Of a stretch of 60,993 bases of DNA, positions 8,996 through 17,291 are shown one piece after another. How positions within the stretch are numbered: the first letter of the stretch is position 1; the number at the start of each line of letters is the position of its first letter. Position numbers and translations under genes: made by a program. The stretch spans positions 1 to 60,993 of the forward strand of contig JAEENO010000014.1 in assembly GCA_016283755.1 (NCBI GenBank), read 5' to 3'. Under the pieces are notes generated by a model, which had not been told where the DNA came from, ran no database searches, and saw only the letters and a program-made list of their open reading frames with translations. The DNA comes from Lachnospiraceae bacterium. GTDB lineage: Bacteria; Bacillota; Clostridia; Lachnospirales; Lachnospiraceae.

Positions 8996-10246
8996 TTGAA
9001 TAAGGGAATTTGGAAAAAGAGCATGGTTTGCACGCTGGCGCTCTGTAGTGCCCTCATGTGCGTTGGATGTCGGGCAGATGGTCCGGTACCATCCAAGCAC
9101 GCGGTGAAGCGCTACGTAGCCAAGCTTTGCGATGAAAGCGTAAAAATCATCGATACAGAAAACATCAGCGAGTCACCTCGCGAGGTAGACTATACCTTTG
9201 CATCCAGGGAGCGGGATCTGAACTTTACGGTACGAAGCTATCGCATGGGTGTTGGAATTCCAACATCCGATGCGACGCTTTGGTATCAGAAGAAGATAGA
9301 TGACAATTACTGGCAGAAGGTGCAGGAGTATTATCGGCCGAAGATGAAAGAAGTTTTTGATGCGGTGCCGGAGAATGACAGGGGCGATATCGAAGTGAAT
9401 TCCGTGGAAGATATCGAGCAGGCTGCAAAGTGTGTCCATGACGCCAACGTCATTTATAGCGAGGAGTTGAACTATAACTCTGCCGAACGGGTGCAGTCCC
9501 ACCCATATACGCGCCTCTATTTTACCGGCGTGGTGACGGAGGATGCGCATTATAACGTGTTCCATGCAATTGATATCGATGGCTCCGCCGACAGTGTGGA
9601 AAAAATAACAGCGACGCTTCGAAAAGAGGTGGCCCAGGGCATCAAAGACGGCGAATTGGACGGATCTGCCTATGAGGGCCTGGATGAGGAACTGTCTGCG
9701 ACCCATGCATCGAAGTTAGAGCACATTTATCTGGATGATGAGGAGATGCTCTATGATAACAACGACAGTCCCTATGTGTACTATGGATTGATTACGGATG
9801 ATTATGCATACGCTTTTTACGATTATGATGCAGAAAGCTACATGATGGTATGCGATTGCGGATTTGTAAAGAGCTCATGGGGAAGTCCGGCATTGGTGGT
9901 TGCCGAGTACGTGGACCACTTAGGCGGCACCTACGTGATTGAAGACGCCAAAGCCCAGGAGGATAGCGATAAATTCGATCTGAAGTCCCGGTGGACCATC
10001 GGGGACCATACTTGGGTGATGACCGGCAGATATCGTGATAGTGATGAGGTGGGAAAACAGAAAATACTGGATGTTGTGGTGAAGCGTGACGGCAAGAAGA
10101 TTCCGCTAACCATGTACAACAGCCCGGATAACCGCCCGTTGTTTAGCCTGACGGTAGAGGATTTCTGCAAGTTATTCGACTTAACCTACCGGGTGGATGA
10201 AGAATCCGGCGCAATCTATTTTGACTCAGGAACTCCGTCCCCCTGA
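8996..10246 (+). CDS. Predicted lipoprotein, unknown function
   Basis: The 416-residue protein has a signal peptide and lipobox-like MCVGC, which would lipidate Cys25; Cys at the -3 position is unusual. The rest is acidic and soluble, with no family I recognise. It starts at TTG 8996, three bases after the YibE/F gene, with a GA-rich region upstream. The last eight residues, FDSGTPSP, are encoded by palindromic repeat copy 3, whose right arm supplies the TGA stop. The natural C-terminus has therefore been replaced or extended by repeat sequence. Confidence 0.75.
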   Translation: MNKGIWKKSMVCTLALCSALMCVGCRADGPVPSKHAVKRYVAKLCDESVKIIDTENISESPREVDYTFASRERDLNFTVRSYRMGVGIPTSDATLWYQKKIDDNYWQKVQEYYRPKMKEVFDAVPENDRGDIEVNSVEDIEQAAKCVHDANVIYSEELNYNSAERVQSHPYTRLYFTGVVTEDAHYNVFHAIDIDGSADSVEKITATLRKEVAQGIKDGELDGSAYEGLDEELSATHASKLEHIYLDDEEMLYDNNDSPYVYYGLITDDYAYAFYDYDAESYMMVCDCGFVKSSWGSPALVVAEYVDHLGGTYVIEDAKAQEDSDKFDLKSRWTIGDHTWVMTGRYRDSDEVGKQKILDVVVKRDGKKIPLTMYNSPDNRPLFSLTVEDFCKLFDLTYRVDEESGAIYFDSGTPSP

Positions 10247-10250
10247 GTCA
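10222..10250 (+). repeat. Palindromic repeat copy 3, the most symmetrical
   Basis: TGACTCAGG and CCTGAGTCA form a perfect 9-bp inverted repeat around AACTCCGTCCC and are followed by a T-run. It overlaps the 3' end of the lipoprotein gene, giving its last residues and its stop codon. In RNA it would form a short hairpin with a U tract, so it may terminate transcription. Confidence 0.85.
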
Positions 10251-10258
10251 TTTTTGCA

Positions 10259-10287
10259 TTGTTGCAGGGGGTCAATTGTTCTATAAT
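10259..10287 (+). promoter_or_regulatory. Promoter of the diguanylate cyclase gene
   Basis: TTGTTG (10259-10264), a 17-base spacer and TATAAT (10282-10287). This places the transcript start near 10294 and rules out the upstream TTG at 10259 as a translation start. Confidence 0.65.
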
Positions 10288-10324
10288 AGAGGTGGTAGTT
10301 AGCAGGATATGGGGAGGCTTGTTG

Positions 10325-12361
10325 TTGCGTATGACGTATTCAATGATAAGTGGGCTGGCACTGATTGTGAACCTCATAATTAACCATCTGGCGCTTCGAA
10401 ACACCAAGGGACACTTTGGCGAGCGATTGGAAGAGCATCGGGTAGCCGTGCGCTATTGTCTGTTTGTCGAAGCATCGAATTGCTTTTTTGCAGTGGACAT
10501 CGCCTGGGGACTCCTAGACGCACACCACGACGTGGCACCACTGTTTCCGCTACTATATACCGTCGGTGTATTATATTTTGCCTTCATGTTTCTTACGATG
10601 TTGACGTGGGCGCGCTACATCGTTGCATATCTGAACAAAGAACGACTGCGTAGCAAGGCGCTGCTGTATGCTGTGTGGTCCATGTTTACTTTGGGACTTA
10701 TCTATTTACTCTTGAATTTTGGGCATCCGTATATTTTTTCCTTCAACGAACAACATGAATATATTCCGGAATCCGGCAGATATATCGCATTTTTGCTGCA
10801 GGTTGCGGTTTATGTGGTGGTGTCTACGTACATGTTTTACATTGCCCACAAAACCCGTGGCGAAGAAAAAGTGCGGAGACTTGCCGTTGGCATCACGTGC
10901 GTTGCAATGGAGCTTTTCTTGATTCTGCAGATATTAGACCCCACAAAACCTTTTTATGCCATGGGCCTGATCATTGGAATCTGCATGATGCATTCCTATG
11001 TGGAGCTTGGGGAAAATAAGGAAAAACGCGTATATGACAACATCGCCAAGGGCCTGGCGGAAGACTATGCGGCGATGTATTACATCGATACCGAGACGGG
11101 GGAATACCAGGAATACGTGGCAAGCGAGGAATACAAGTCCATGAATATTCCTGTCATCGGTCGGGATTTCTTCGGGGAGACCCAGGCGAACATCGATGCT
11201 TACGTGCATCCGGACGACCGGGAGTTAGCGAAATCGTTGTATCACAAGGAAACCATGCTTGCAAACTTAGAAGGCCGGAAATCCTATTCTTACAAATACC
11301 GATTGATGGTCAATGGCCAGCCGAGAATCTTTCTTTTTACCATTAAGCTTGCCAACGACGGTCGCAATCTTGTCTTATATGAAAAAGACATCGAGGACGA
11401 TATCCGTGCAGAGTTGCAGCGTCTGGAAGCAGAGAAGAAGCAGGTCACCTTCACTCAGATTGCGGAGAGCCTAGCGGTCAACTACGACGTGATTTACTAT
11501 GTGAATGCGGAGGATGCAGACTACATCAGCTTCGAGTGCAGAAATATTTACGGCCAAATGGATATGAAAAAACGCGGGGATGACTTTTTCGCGGATTGTC
11601 AGGATGAGATCCTGCAAATTGTTCACAGAAACGACCGTGAGATGGTGATGGATTTCTTGAAAAAAGAGAATCTGGAGAAAGCCTTAGATACCTATAAGAG
11701 TAGCGGCCTTGATTATCGGATTATGATTGGAAAGAAAGCCCATTATGTTCGATTGACAGTGCGCAAGACCAGCGACGACAGCCACTACATCATCGGTATT
11801 GAAAATGTGGACGATGAGATTCAGAAGGAAAAACAGCATCTGAAGGCATTGCTTACGGAGAAGGAACTGGCTCGCCGGGATGAGCTGACCGGTGTGAAAA
11901 ATAAAAACGCATACCATGAACTGGAAAAATCCGTACAGGAAAATATCGAGCATGGTTTGGATTATCTGACCTTTGCCCTAGTGGTGTGTGATGCCAATAA
12001 TTTGAAGCAGATCAATGATACAGAAGGCCACGTGGCAGGGGATGAGTACATTAAGAGTTCAGCAAAACTGCTCTGCGATATTTTTGTTCACAGTCCGGTG
12101 TTCCGTGTGGGCGGTGATGAGTTCGTTGTTTTCCTGCGTAGCGACGATTTTACCAACCGGGAAAAATTGATGAAACAGTTGCGGGAACAGGTGACGGAGA
12201 ACCTGCGAACCGGGAAAAGACCGATATTAGCATCCGGTATGGCAGAGTACATCCCGGATAAGGATAGCCTGGTGTCCGATATTTTTGACCGGGCCGACAA
12301 GGAAATGTACGAAAACAAACAAAAACTAAAGCAAGCAGAGGCAATTGCAACCTTACAATAA
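10325..12361 (+). CDS. Membrane-bound PAS-GGDEF diguanylate cyclase
   Basis: The N-terminal 220 residues form about six or seven membrane segments, a likely sensory domain. Two PAS-like regions follow (about 245-390 and 395-530). A GGDEF domain starts at DELTGVKNKNAY and contains an intact active site RVGGDEFV (about 596-600), so it should make cyclic di-GMP. No RxxD inhibitory site is visible before the GGDEF motif, suggesting weak product inhibition. The start is TTG 10325, 7 bases after GGGGAGG; ATG 10331 is the alternative. A terminator follows. Confidence 0.88.
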   Translation: MRMTYSMISGLALIVNLIINHLALRNTKGHFGERLEEHRVAVRYCLFVEASNCFFAVDIAWGLLDAHHDVAPLFPLLYTVGVLYFAFMFLTMLTWARYIVAYLNKERLRSKALLYAVWSMFTLGLIYLLLNFGHPYIFSFNEQHEYIPESGRYIAFLLQVAVYVVVSTYMFYIAHKTRGEEKVRRLAVGITCVAMELFLILQILDPTKPFYAMGLIIGICMMHSYVELGENKEKRVYDNIAKGLAEDYAAMYYIDTETGEYQEYVASEEYKSMNIPVIGRDFFGETQANIDAYVHPDDRELAKSLYHKETMLANLEGRKSYSYKYRLMVNGQPRIFLFTIKLANDGRNLVLYEKDIEDDIRAELQRLEAEKKQVTFTQIAESLAVNYDVIYYVNAEDADYISFECRNIYGQMDMKKRGDDFFADCQDEILQIVHRNDREMVMDFLKKENLEKALDTYKSSGLDYRIMIGKKAHYVRLTVRKTSDDSHYIIGIENVDDEIQKEKQHLKALLTEKELARRDELTGVKNKNAYHELEKSVQENIEHGLDYLTFALVVCDANNLKQINDTEGHVAGDEYIKSSAKLLCDIFVHSPVFRVGGDEFVVFLRSDDFTNREKLMKQLREQVTENLRTGKRPILASGMAEYIPDKDSLVSDIFDRADKEMYENKQKLKQAEAIATLQ

Positions 12362-12374
12362 TGTAAGATAACAC

Positions 12375-12418
12375 AAAGGAAATGTAAGCCAAATCAAAGG
12401 CAATGCATTTCCTTTTTT
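12375..12418 (+). terminator. Rho-independent terminator after the GGDEF gene
   Basis: AAAGGAAATG (12375-12384) pairs perfectly with CATTTCCTTT (12406-12415) and runs into six T residues. The 21-base loop is long. Confidence 0.65.
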
Positions 12419-12464
12419 GTTACCCTTGGATTATCAAATGATTCATCAGGGAGGACATAACAAG

Positions 12465-13730
12465 ATGAAGGTGTTAAAAAAGATTGTAAAGGTAGTTGTA
12501 AGTGCTGTATTGGTGGTATCCATCGCATTGTTGGTTTGCCTCAATTTCAAAACCGTACTTGCAGCCCATAAGAATCATGCAGTGATCGAAGCTGCCAAGC
12601 AGGTGACTGACCTTACGATTCCGGAAGGGGTGCAAATCGTAGGACTTGGAGAGGCGAGCCACGGTAGCGTGGAGTTCCAGGAATCGAAGTTGGATGTATT
12701 ACAGATTCTGGTAGAAAAGTATGATTACCGCGCCATTGCAATCGAAGCAGACTTTTGTGATTGCTTGGCTGCCAACGCGTACGTACAGGGCGGCGAAGGA
12801 AATGCAAGAGATATTGTAAACAACTTCGCTTTTACCATCTATCATACCCAGCAGATGGCAGATCTCTTGGAGTGGATGAGAGCATACAATGCAGGTGTGG
12901 AAGCGGACAATCGCCTACGTTTCTATGGATTCGATATGCAAAATCCGGAACCCGGAGTGCCATATCTGATTGGATATTTGGATGCCCATGACATTCGCGA
13001 TTGCGGAACAACAAACCTAAAAATTCTGGCAGACGAGAATCGTACGGAACCACTGACAGAGCAGAACCTGAACGGAATTCAGGCGGAACTTACTGCTATT
13101 GAAAAGGCCCTGGAGTCACAGGATGAAGATTTCGATACCATCTGCGCAGGCAAGGTGGTAGAGAATATCCGGACAGCAATGGAGTACTATACCATGGATG
13201 GGGCGGATATGCTCACTTTCCGTGATGCTTCTATGGCGGCGAATGTCAGCTGGATTCTGGATTTGGAAAAAGAAATCGGAACCGGTAAAGTCATGTTAGC
13301 AGCTCACAACGGACATATCGGATTAAGGGATCAAAGTGGTTATCTAAGCATGGGTGTCGTATTAAAAGAGCAGTATGGCGATGCCTACTATAGTCTTGGT
13401 ACCGACTTCTTCAAGGGAAAATCCAATATTCGTGTAATCGGTGCAGATAAGCGTAAGGACTTCTTCGTAACCACAGCAGATCCTATGGCTTATCAGGCAA
13501 AGTACATAGAGGACCATCGTTACTATGTAGATTTTGCATCCCTTGATCAAGCAACCAACGAGAAGGTATACGACATGGTGCACAAGCCAATGTCCACCGG
13601 AAGCCTAGGCGAAAGTTTCAGCGAAATAGGTTACCTGATGCATTCTGCTTATCGCCTGAATATTGAACCGGTGAATCTTTATGACGGCATGATTTTCTAC
13701 TATGAAGTAACTGCCATCGATCCGGAATAG
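12465..13730 (+). CDS. Erythromycin esterase family protein, membrane-anchored
   Basis: The 421-residue protein has one N-terminal membrane segment (about 8-30) followed by an erythromycin-esterase/succinoglycan-biosynthesis-type hydrolase domain. The family motif GEASHG is at residues 62-67, with His66 in the catalytic position, and IEADFCDC and AAHNGHIG follow at the expected places. Family members hydrolyse esters; only some act on macrolides, and this extracellular, anchored form lacks resistance-gene context. The start at 12465 follows CAGGGAGG by ten bases; an upstream in-frame start at 12417 lies inside the terminator. Confidence 0.85.
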   Translation: MKVLKKIVKVVVSAVLVVSIALLVCLNFKTVLAAHKNHAVIEAAKQVTDLTIPEGVQIVGLGEASHGSVEFQESKLDVLQILVEKYDYRAIAIEADFCDCLAANAYVQGGEGNARDIVNNFAFTIYHTQQMADLLEWMRAYNAGVEADNRLRFYGFDMQNPEPGVPYLIGYLDAHDIRDCGTTNLKILADENRTEPLTEQNLNGIQAELTAIEKALESQDEDFDTICAGKVVENIRTAMEYYTMDGADMLTFRDASMAANVSWILDLEKEIGTGKVMLAAHNGHIGLRDQSGYLSMGVVLKEQYGDAYYSLGTDFFKGKSNIRVIGADKRKDFFVTTADPMAYQAKYIEDHRYYVDFASLDQATNEKVYDMVHKPMSTGSLGESFSEIGYLMHSAYRLNIEPVNLYDGMIFYYEVTAIDPE

Positions 13731-13732
13731 TG

Positions 13733-13741
13733 TGTTATCAT
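13733..13741 (+). promoter_or_regulatory. Possible extended -10 element for a leaderless transcript
   Basis: TGTTATCAT fits an extended -10 and places the transcript start at about 13748, the A of the next gene's ATG. No -35 is recognisable. No ribosome-binding site precedes that ATG. Confidence 0.3.
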
Positions 13742-13747
13742 AGTAGA

Positions 13748-14677
13748 ATGATAATCAACACAGGACAACGAACCGACATTCCGGCTTTTTACGCCCAGTG
13801 GTTCGCAAATCGGTTAAAAGAAGGATTCGTCTGCGTGCGAAATCCATATAACGAGAGCCAGGTGAGTCGGTATCGGCTGGACTCGTCGGTGGTGGATGTG
13901 ATTGGCTTTTGCACCAAGAATCCGGCACCGATGTTTCCTTACATGGAGCTATTAAAGGATTATGGCCAGTATTGGTTTGTCAGCATCACGCCCTATGGTC
14001 GGGATATTGAGCCTAATGTGAAGGATAAGCACCGGCTGATACAAGATTTTCGGCACTTATCGGAGACGGTAGGCGTGAATTCCGTGGGATGGCGTTATGA
14101 TCCAATTCTGCTAACGGAGCGTTACACCATGGACTATCACATCCATGCCTTTGCACAGATTGCCGAGGCCCTGGACGGATATACCAAGACTGCGGTAATC
14201 AGTTTCATCGACCTGTACCCGAAGGTGCGGCGGAATTTTCCGGAGGCCAGAGAAGTGTCGAAGGAAGACCGAATCGCATTGGGGAAGGAACTCATTGCAA
14301 TCGCCGCACAGCATCATATGGTGGTAAAACCCTGTGCGGAAGGGGACGACCTGGCACCGTACGGCGCGGATTGTAGCGGATGCATGAAGCTCAGTGATTA
14401 TGAGACGGCCATCGGCGCTCGCTTGAACGCCCCGAAGAAAAAGGGCGCCCGGGCAGAATGTGCCTGCTATCTGTCTTGCGACATCGGAGCGTACAATACC
14501 TGCAAGCATTTGTGCCGCTATTGTTATGCCAATGCCGAGAATAGCCTGGTGCTGGAGCTTAGTAAGCGCCACGATCCGACATCTCCGTTTTTGATTGGGA
14601 ATTATATGCCCGGGGACCAAATTCACGATGTACCCCAGGAGTCCTGGATTGACCGGCAGCTACGTCTGCCACTATGA
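13748..14677 (+). CDS. DUF1848 family protein with cysteine-rich C-terminus
   Basis: The 309-residue protein begins MIINTGQRTDIPAFY, the typical DUF1848 start, which argues for ATG 13748 over the in-frame GTG at 13730. The C-terminal region has clustered cysteines: Cys238, Cys240, Cys244, Cys252, Cys256 and Cys259, the last in CRYCYAN. This suggests an iron-sulfur cluster; the fold resembles radical-SAM-related TIM barrels, but the catalytic reaction is unknown. It begins 17 bases after the esterase gene with no visible Shine-Dalgarno site. Its TGA stop is the first three bases of repeat copy 4. Confidence 0.85.
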   Translation: MIINTGQRTDIPAFYAQWFANRLKEGFVCVRNPYNESQVSRYRLDSSVVDVIGFCTKNPAPMFPYMELLKDYGQYWFVSITPYGRDIEPNVKDKHRLIQDFRHLSETVGVNSVGWRYDPILLTERYTMDYHIHAFAQIAEALDGYTKTAVISFIDLYPKVRRNFPEAREVSKEDRIALGKELIAIAAQHHMVVKPCAEGDDLAPYGADCSGCMKLSDYETAIGARLNAPKKKGARAECACYLSCDIGAYNTCKHLCRYCYANAENSLVLELSKRHDPTSPFLIGNYMPGDQIHDVPQESWIDRQLRLPL

Positions 14678-14704
14678 CTCAGGGACTCCGTCCCGGGGGT
14701 TCGA
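14675..14704 (+). repeat. Palindromic repeat copy 4
   Basis: TGACTCAGGGACTCCGTCCC followed by GGGGGTTCGA. The first TGA is the stop codon of the DUF1848 gene. The right arm is of the GGTTC type seen in copy 2. Confidence 0.75.
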
Positions 14705-14727
14705 AATAGAATGGGAGGAAAACAAAG

Positions 14728-15261
14728 ATGATACATATGGCAATGATGCTGGCTTCTGAACAAGGCAGTTTTCAGGAAGAGTGGGCAGAGCTAGTAGAAA
14801 CATGGCATGAGCTTTTGGATACGTTAAAACTGTTTGGATCTAAACAATCCTTGCTTGGCTTAACCGTAATTATACTGTGCGTAGTAATGTGGGTGACACT
14901 GAAAAAAACAGGCCTCATAGATACCAAGAAACAGAAAGCGGAGAAGCAGGGACGCACCATTGCGGCATCCTATATCAATGATGTGCCGGAGGATGTATTT
15001 CGTGGGGAAAGAGACGCGAACGATATTCGTATATTCCACTACAATTACGTCAATCCGGTAACAGGAGAGAGCGCAATTTATGAGTTGGATTTTGCAAAAA
15101 AAGGGGCACCGCCAACCCAGTTGACCCTGTACCATACCGAAGGTGGTAAGGTCTTTGATGCCGAGAAGGGCAACAAGTCCTCACCGTTTTGGATGGCTTT
15201 TGGAATTATTGTGCCAATGATAATTGGCATGTTACTGGTGATTGTGTTTGGGATTGAATAA
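14728..15261 (+). CDS. Small membrane protein, paralogue of 1653-2159
   Basis: The 177-residue protein has two membrane segments (about 42-60 and 150-172) around a soluble domain. The order and motifs match the protein at 1653-2159: a Tyr-containing strand (IFHYNYVNPVTG) and LYHTEGGKVF before the second membrane helix. No function is known. ATG 14728 follows GGGAGG at a normal spacing. The stop overlaps the next start by one base (TAATG), implying translational coupling to the U32-like protein. Confidence 0.75.
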   Translation: MIHMAMMLASEQGSFQEEWAELVETWHELLDTLKLFGSKQSLLGLTVIILCVVMWVTLKKTGLIDTKKQKAEKQGRTIAASYINDVPEDVFRGERDANDIRIFHYNYVNPVTGESAIYELDFAKKGAPPTQLTLYHTEGGKVFDAEKGNKSSPFWMAFGIIVPMIIGMLLVIVFGIE

Positions 15262-16151
15262 TGAAAGCATATTATCATTTACCCGGCTTATTTGAATTCT
15301 ATGAACTGTATAAGATTTGGCTGCCCATCTACCGCAACCATCCGGAGTACTTCTATAATTGGTGCGAAATCGGCTCCATCTATGGTGCGCCTGACGATGC
15401 CCTCTGGGGTGGCGGCCGGGTTGGCTTCGGCGATGCGTCGCCGGCCAAGGTGGCAGCACTGATGGAAGAGTATGGGATTTCAGCCCGCCTGACCTTCAGC
15501 AATTCCTTATTGGAACCTGAGCATTTGTCGGATACCAAGTGCAATCGCCTGTGCGCACTTTTTGAAAAAAGCAGTGTAGATAATGGCATCATCCTGCACT
15601 CGGACCTACTGATGGAGTACATCCGCGACCATTATTCCGGATTTTATTTTGTTTCATCTACAACAAAAGTACTACGGAAGTTTGAAGAACTGGTGGAAGA
15701 ATTGAATCGACCGGAGTTTCGCTATGTGGTACCGGATTTCCGCTTGAATAAAGAGTTAGAGCAGCTCGGGCAGCTAGATAATCAGCAGAAGGAAAAAGTA
15801 GAATTCCTCTGCAACGAGTGCTGCTGGTTCGATTGCTACGATCGGAAAGCCTGCTATGAAAATGTCAGCCGTAAAAGCCTTGGTGAAGATTGTGCCGAGC
15901 ATTATTGCGTTTCACCAACGGCCCAGCGGGGGTATCGTTTTTCGGATGCCATGACAAATCCCGGATTCATAGGAATCGACGACATCTTAAATACCTATCT
16001 ACCACTTGGATTTTCCAATTTTAAAATCGAAGGTCGAGGCCTGGGAAGCGCCATGGTATTGGAATTCTTGCTCTATTACCTGACGAAACCCGAGTACCAG
16101 ATCCACGTACGGGAAGCAGTGTATCTGGACAGCATGCTCGACCTGTTTTGA
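15261..16151 (+). CDS. U32-like cysteine-cluster protein, unknown function
   Basis: The 296-residue soluble protein carries Cys184, Cys187, Cys188, Cys192 and Cys198 in the segment CNECCWFDCYDRKAC, and FKIEGR near residue 254. The FKIEGR strand and the cysteine cluster resemble peptidase-U32/UbiU-V family TIM barrels that bind a 4Fe-4S cluster, but the usual U32 N-terminal motifs are not obvious. I infer an Fe-S enzyme of unknown substrate. It overlaps the upstream membrane-protein gene by one base. Its stop TGA is the first codon of repeat copy 5. Confidence 0.65.
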   Translation: MKAYYHLPGLFEFYELYKIWLPIYRNHPEYFYNWCEIGSIYGAPDDALWGGGRVGFGDASPAKVAALMEEYGISARLTFSNSLLEPEHLSDTKCNRLCALFEKSSVDNGIILHSDLLMEYIRDHYSGFYFVSSTTKVLRKFEELVEELNRPEFRYVVPDFRLNKELEQLGQLDNQQKEKVEFLCNECCWFDCYDRKACYENVSRKSLGEDCAEHYCVSPTAQRGYRFSDAMTNPGFIGIDDILNTYLPLGFSNFKIEGRGLGSAMVLEFLLYYLTKPEYQIHVREAVYLDSMLDLF

Positions 16152-16166
16152 CTCAGGGGGATGAGG
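16149..16166 (+). repeat. Palindromic repeat copy 5, partial
   Basis: TGACTCAGGGGGA is retained but the right arm is gone. TGA 16149-16151 is the stop codon of the U32-like gene. Confidence 0.55.
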
Positions 16167-16220
16167 ATTCTGTATAATTGAAGACAGTGAAATTAACAAA
16201 TCAGCATTTATGGAGGAAAA

Positions 16221-16577
16221 ATGAAGTATTGGAAGTGGATAAATCTAATTCCGATGGTATTGTTTATAATTCGGGATATGCTAGGAATGGCAGGTGTTAA
16301 TCCTATATGGCTGCTCGTTGCAGTAGCATTGACAATTATGAATGTTTTTATGGCAAAAAGCATGAGGGAGTACCTCCTAGCTTCGTTGCTATTGTTGCTG
16401 TCGTGTGTTGTTGGAATGATACTTAACACATACTATTACTACTATTTTATAAGTTCGGATTCTGAGACACCTATCGTTGGTGCTTTTGCTGTGATGGTCT
16501 ATGGAATACTTGTGCTTGTACTGACTGGAGTTGGCGCAGTTATATTAGCTATAAGGAAGCGACAGAAAAGGCATTGA
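16221..16577 (+). CDS. Small hydrophobic membrane protein, unknown
   Basis: The 118-residue protein has four predicted membrane helices (about 6-22, 27-45, 50-74 and 86-109) and a basic C-terminus. No family is recognised. GGAGG precedes ATG 16221 at good spacing. Codon use is more AT-rich than in the genes to its left. Its TGA stop is immediately followed by repeat copy 6, which starts with a second TGA. Confidence 0.7.
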   Translation: MKYWKWINLIPMVLFIIRDMLGMAGVNPIWLLVAVALTIMNVFMAKSMREYLLASLLLLLSCVVGMILNTYYYYYFISSDSETPIVGAFAVMVYGILVLVLTGVGAVILAIRKRQKRH

Positions 16578-16606
16578 TGACTCAGGGGGACGGGGTTAGC
16601 GAGTCA
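16578..16606 (+). repeat. Palindromic repeat copy 6
   Basis: TGACTC and GAGTCA arms surround a core in the opposite orientation (GGGGGACGGGGTT, complementary to the AACTCCGTCCC-type core). It directly abuts the stop codon of the preceding gene and is followed by four T residues. Confidence 0.75.
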
Positions 16607-16611
16607 TTTTA

Positions 16612-16668
16612 GTGGTGATTTCAGTATTTGCAGGCTGTGGAAGCGCGAATACTGAAAATAATATATGA
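16612..16668 (+). pseudogene. Remnant of a lipoprotein signal peptide
   Basis: The short frame reads VVISVFAGCGSANTENNI then stop. VFAGC is a good lipobox followed by typical Gly/Ser residues, but only the end of a signal peptide and ten mature residues remain. The front is cut by repeat copy 6. It is probably a decayed lipoprotein gene; a chance match is possible because it is so short. Confidence 0.4.
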
Positions 16669-16718
16669 TGCTGTGTCAAAGTATGCTCTAAAGGGGGCAC
16701 CGGAAAGAAGGACATTAA

Positions 16719-17291
16719 ATGCCCATAATTATTGAATTATTTTTGACCTTTGCAAAGATAGGCCTGTTTACTTTTGGCGGAGGTTATGCGATGCTCTCGA
16801 TTATTGAGAATATCTGCGTTGAAAAGAAAAATTGGATAACCCATGATGAAATGATGAATATAACGGTCATTGCGGAGTCGACTCCCGGGCCGGTTGCAAT
16901 TAACTGTGCCACGTTTGTAGGGTACAAAAAGGGTAAGCTTTTAGGTGCTATTTTTGCCACAATCGGGGTGGCTTTGCCGTCTTTTATTATTATTTTTGCC
17001 CTTTCTATGTTTTTGGAAGGATTCCTAGAGATTACCTGGATAGCGCATGCGTTCCTTGGCATCAAGATTGCGGTAGGCATATTGATTCTTGATGCGGCAA
17101 TTAAGATGATAAAGAAAATGCAAAAGAAATCGCTTCAGATAGGCATTCTTTTGGTTTCTTTTGTCGTTATAATGCTTGTTAATGTGCTTAAATTGCACGT
17201 TTCATCGATTATGATTATGCTTTTGGCAGCGGTCGTAAGTGTTGCCTTCTTTCTTTTAAACAAAGGAAAGAGAAAGGAGGGACAGGTATGA
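16719..17291 (+). CDS. Chromate transporter family protein, subunit 1 (short-chain CHR)
   Basis: The 190-residue multi-pass membrane protein has the CHR-family signatures FGGGYAML near residue 19 and ESTPGPVAIN near 51, followed by FVGYKKGKLLGA. Short CHR proteins carry one half of the long ChrA and work as pairs. The partner starts inside this gene's stop (ATGA overlap), so the two are coupled. Chromate export is the named family role; the true substrate in an anaerobe is uncertain. Confidence 0.88.
   Translation: MPIIIELFLTFAKIGLFTFGGGYAMLSIIENICVEKKNWITHDEMMNITVIAESTPGPVAINCATFVGYKKGKLLGAIFATIGVALPSFIIIFALSMFLEGFLEITWIAHAFLGIKIAVGILILDAAIKMIKKMQKKSLQIGILLVSFVVIMLVNVLKLHVSSIMIMLLAAVVSVAFFLLNKGKRKEGQV

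Noticed and set aside
10259-10324. Upstream TTG start for the GGDEF protein
   Set aside because: It coincides with the -35 box of a good promoter, so it would not be transcribed.
12417-12464. Longer start for the esterase gene
   Set aside because: It lies in the T-tract of the preceding terminator and lacks a ribosome-binding site, while ATG 12465 has GGGAGG.
13730-13747. GTG start for the DUF1848 gene
   Set aside because: The family N-terminus begins exactly at ATG 13748.
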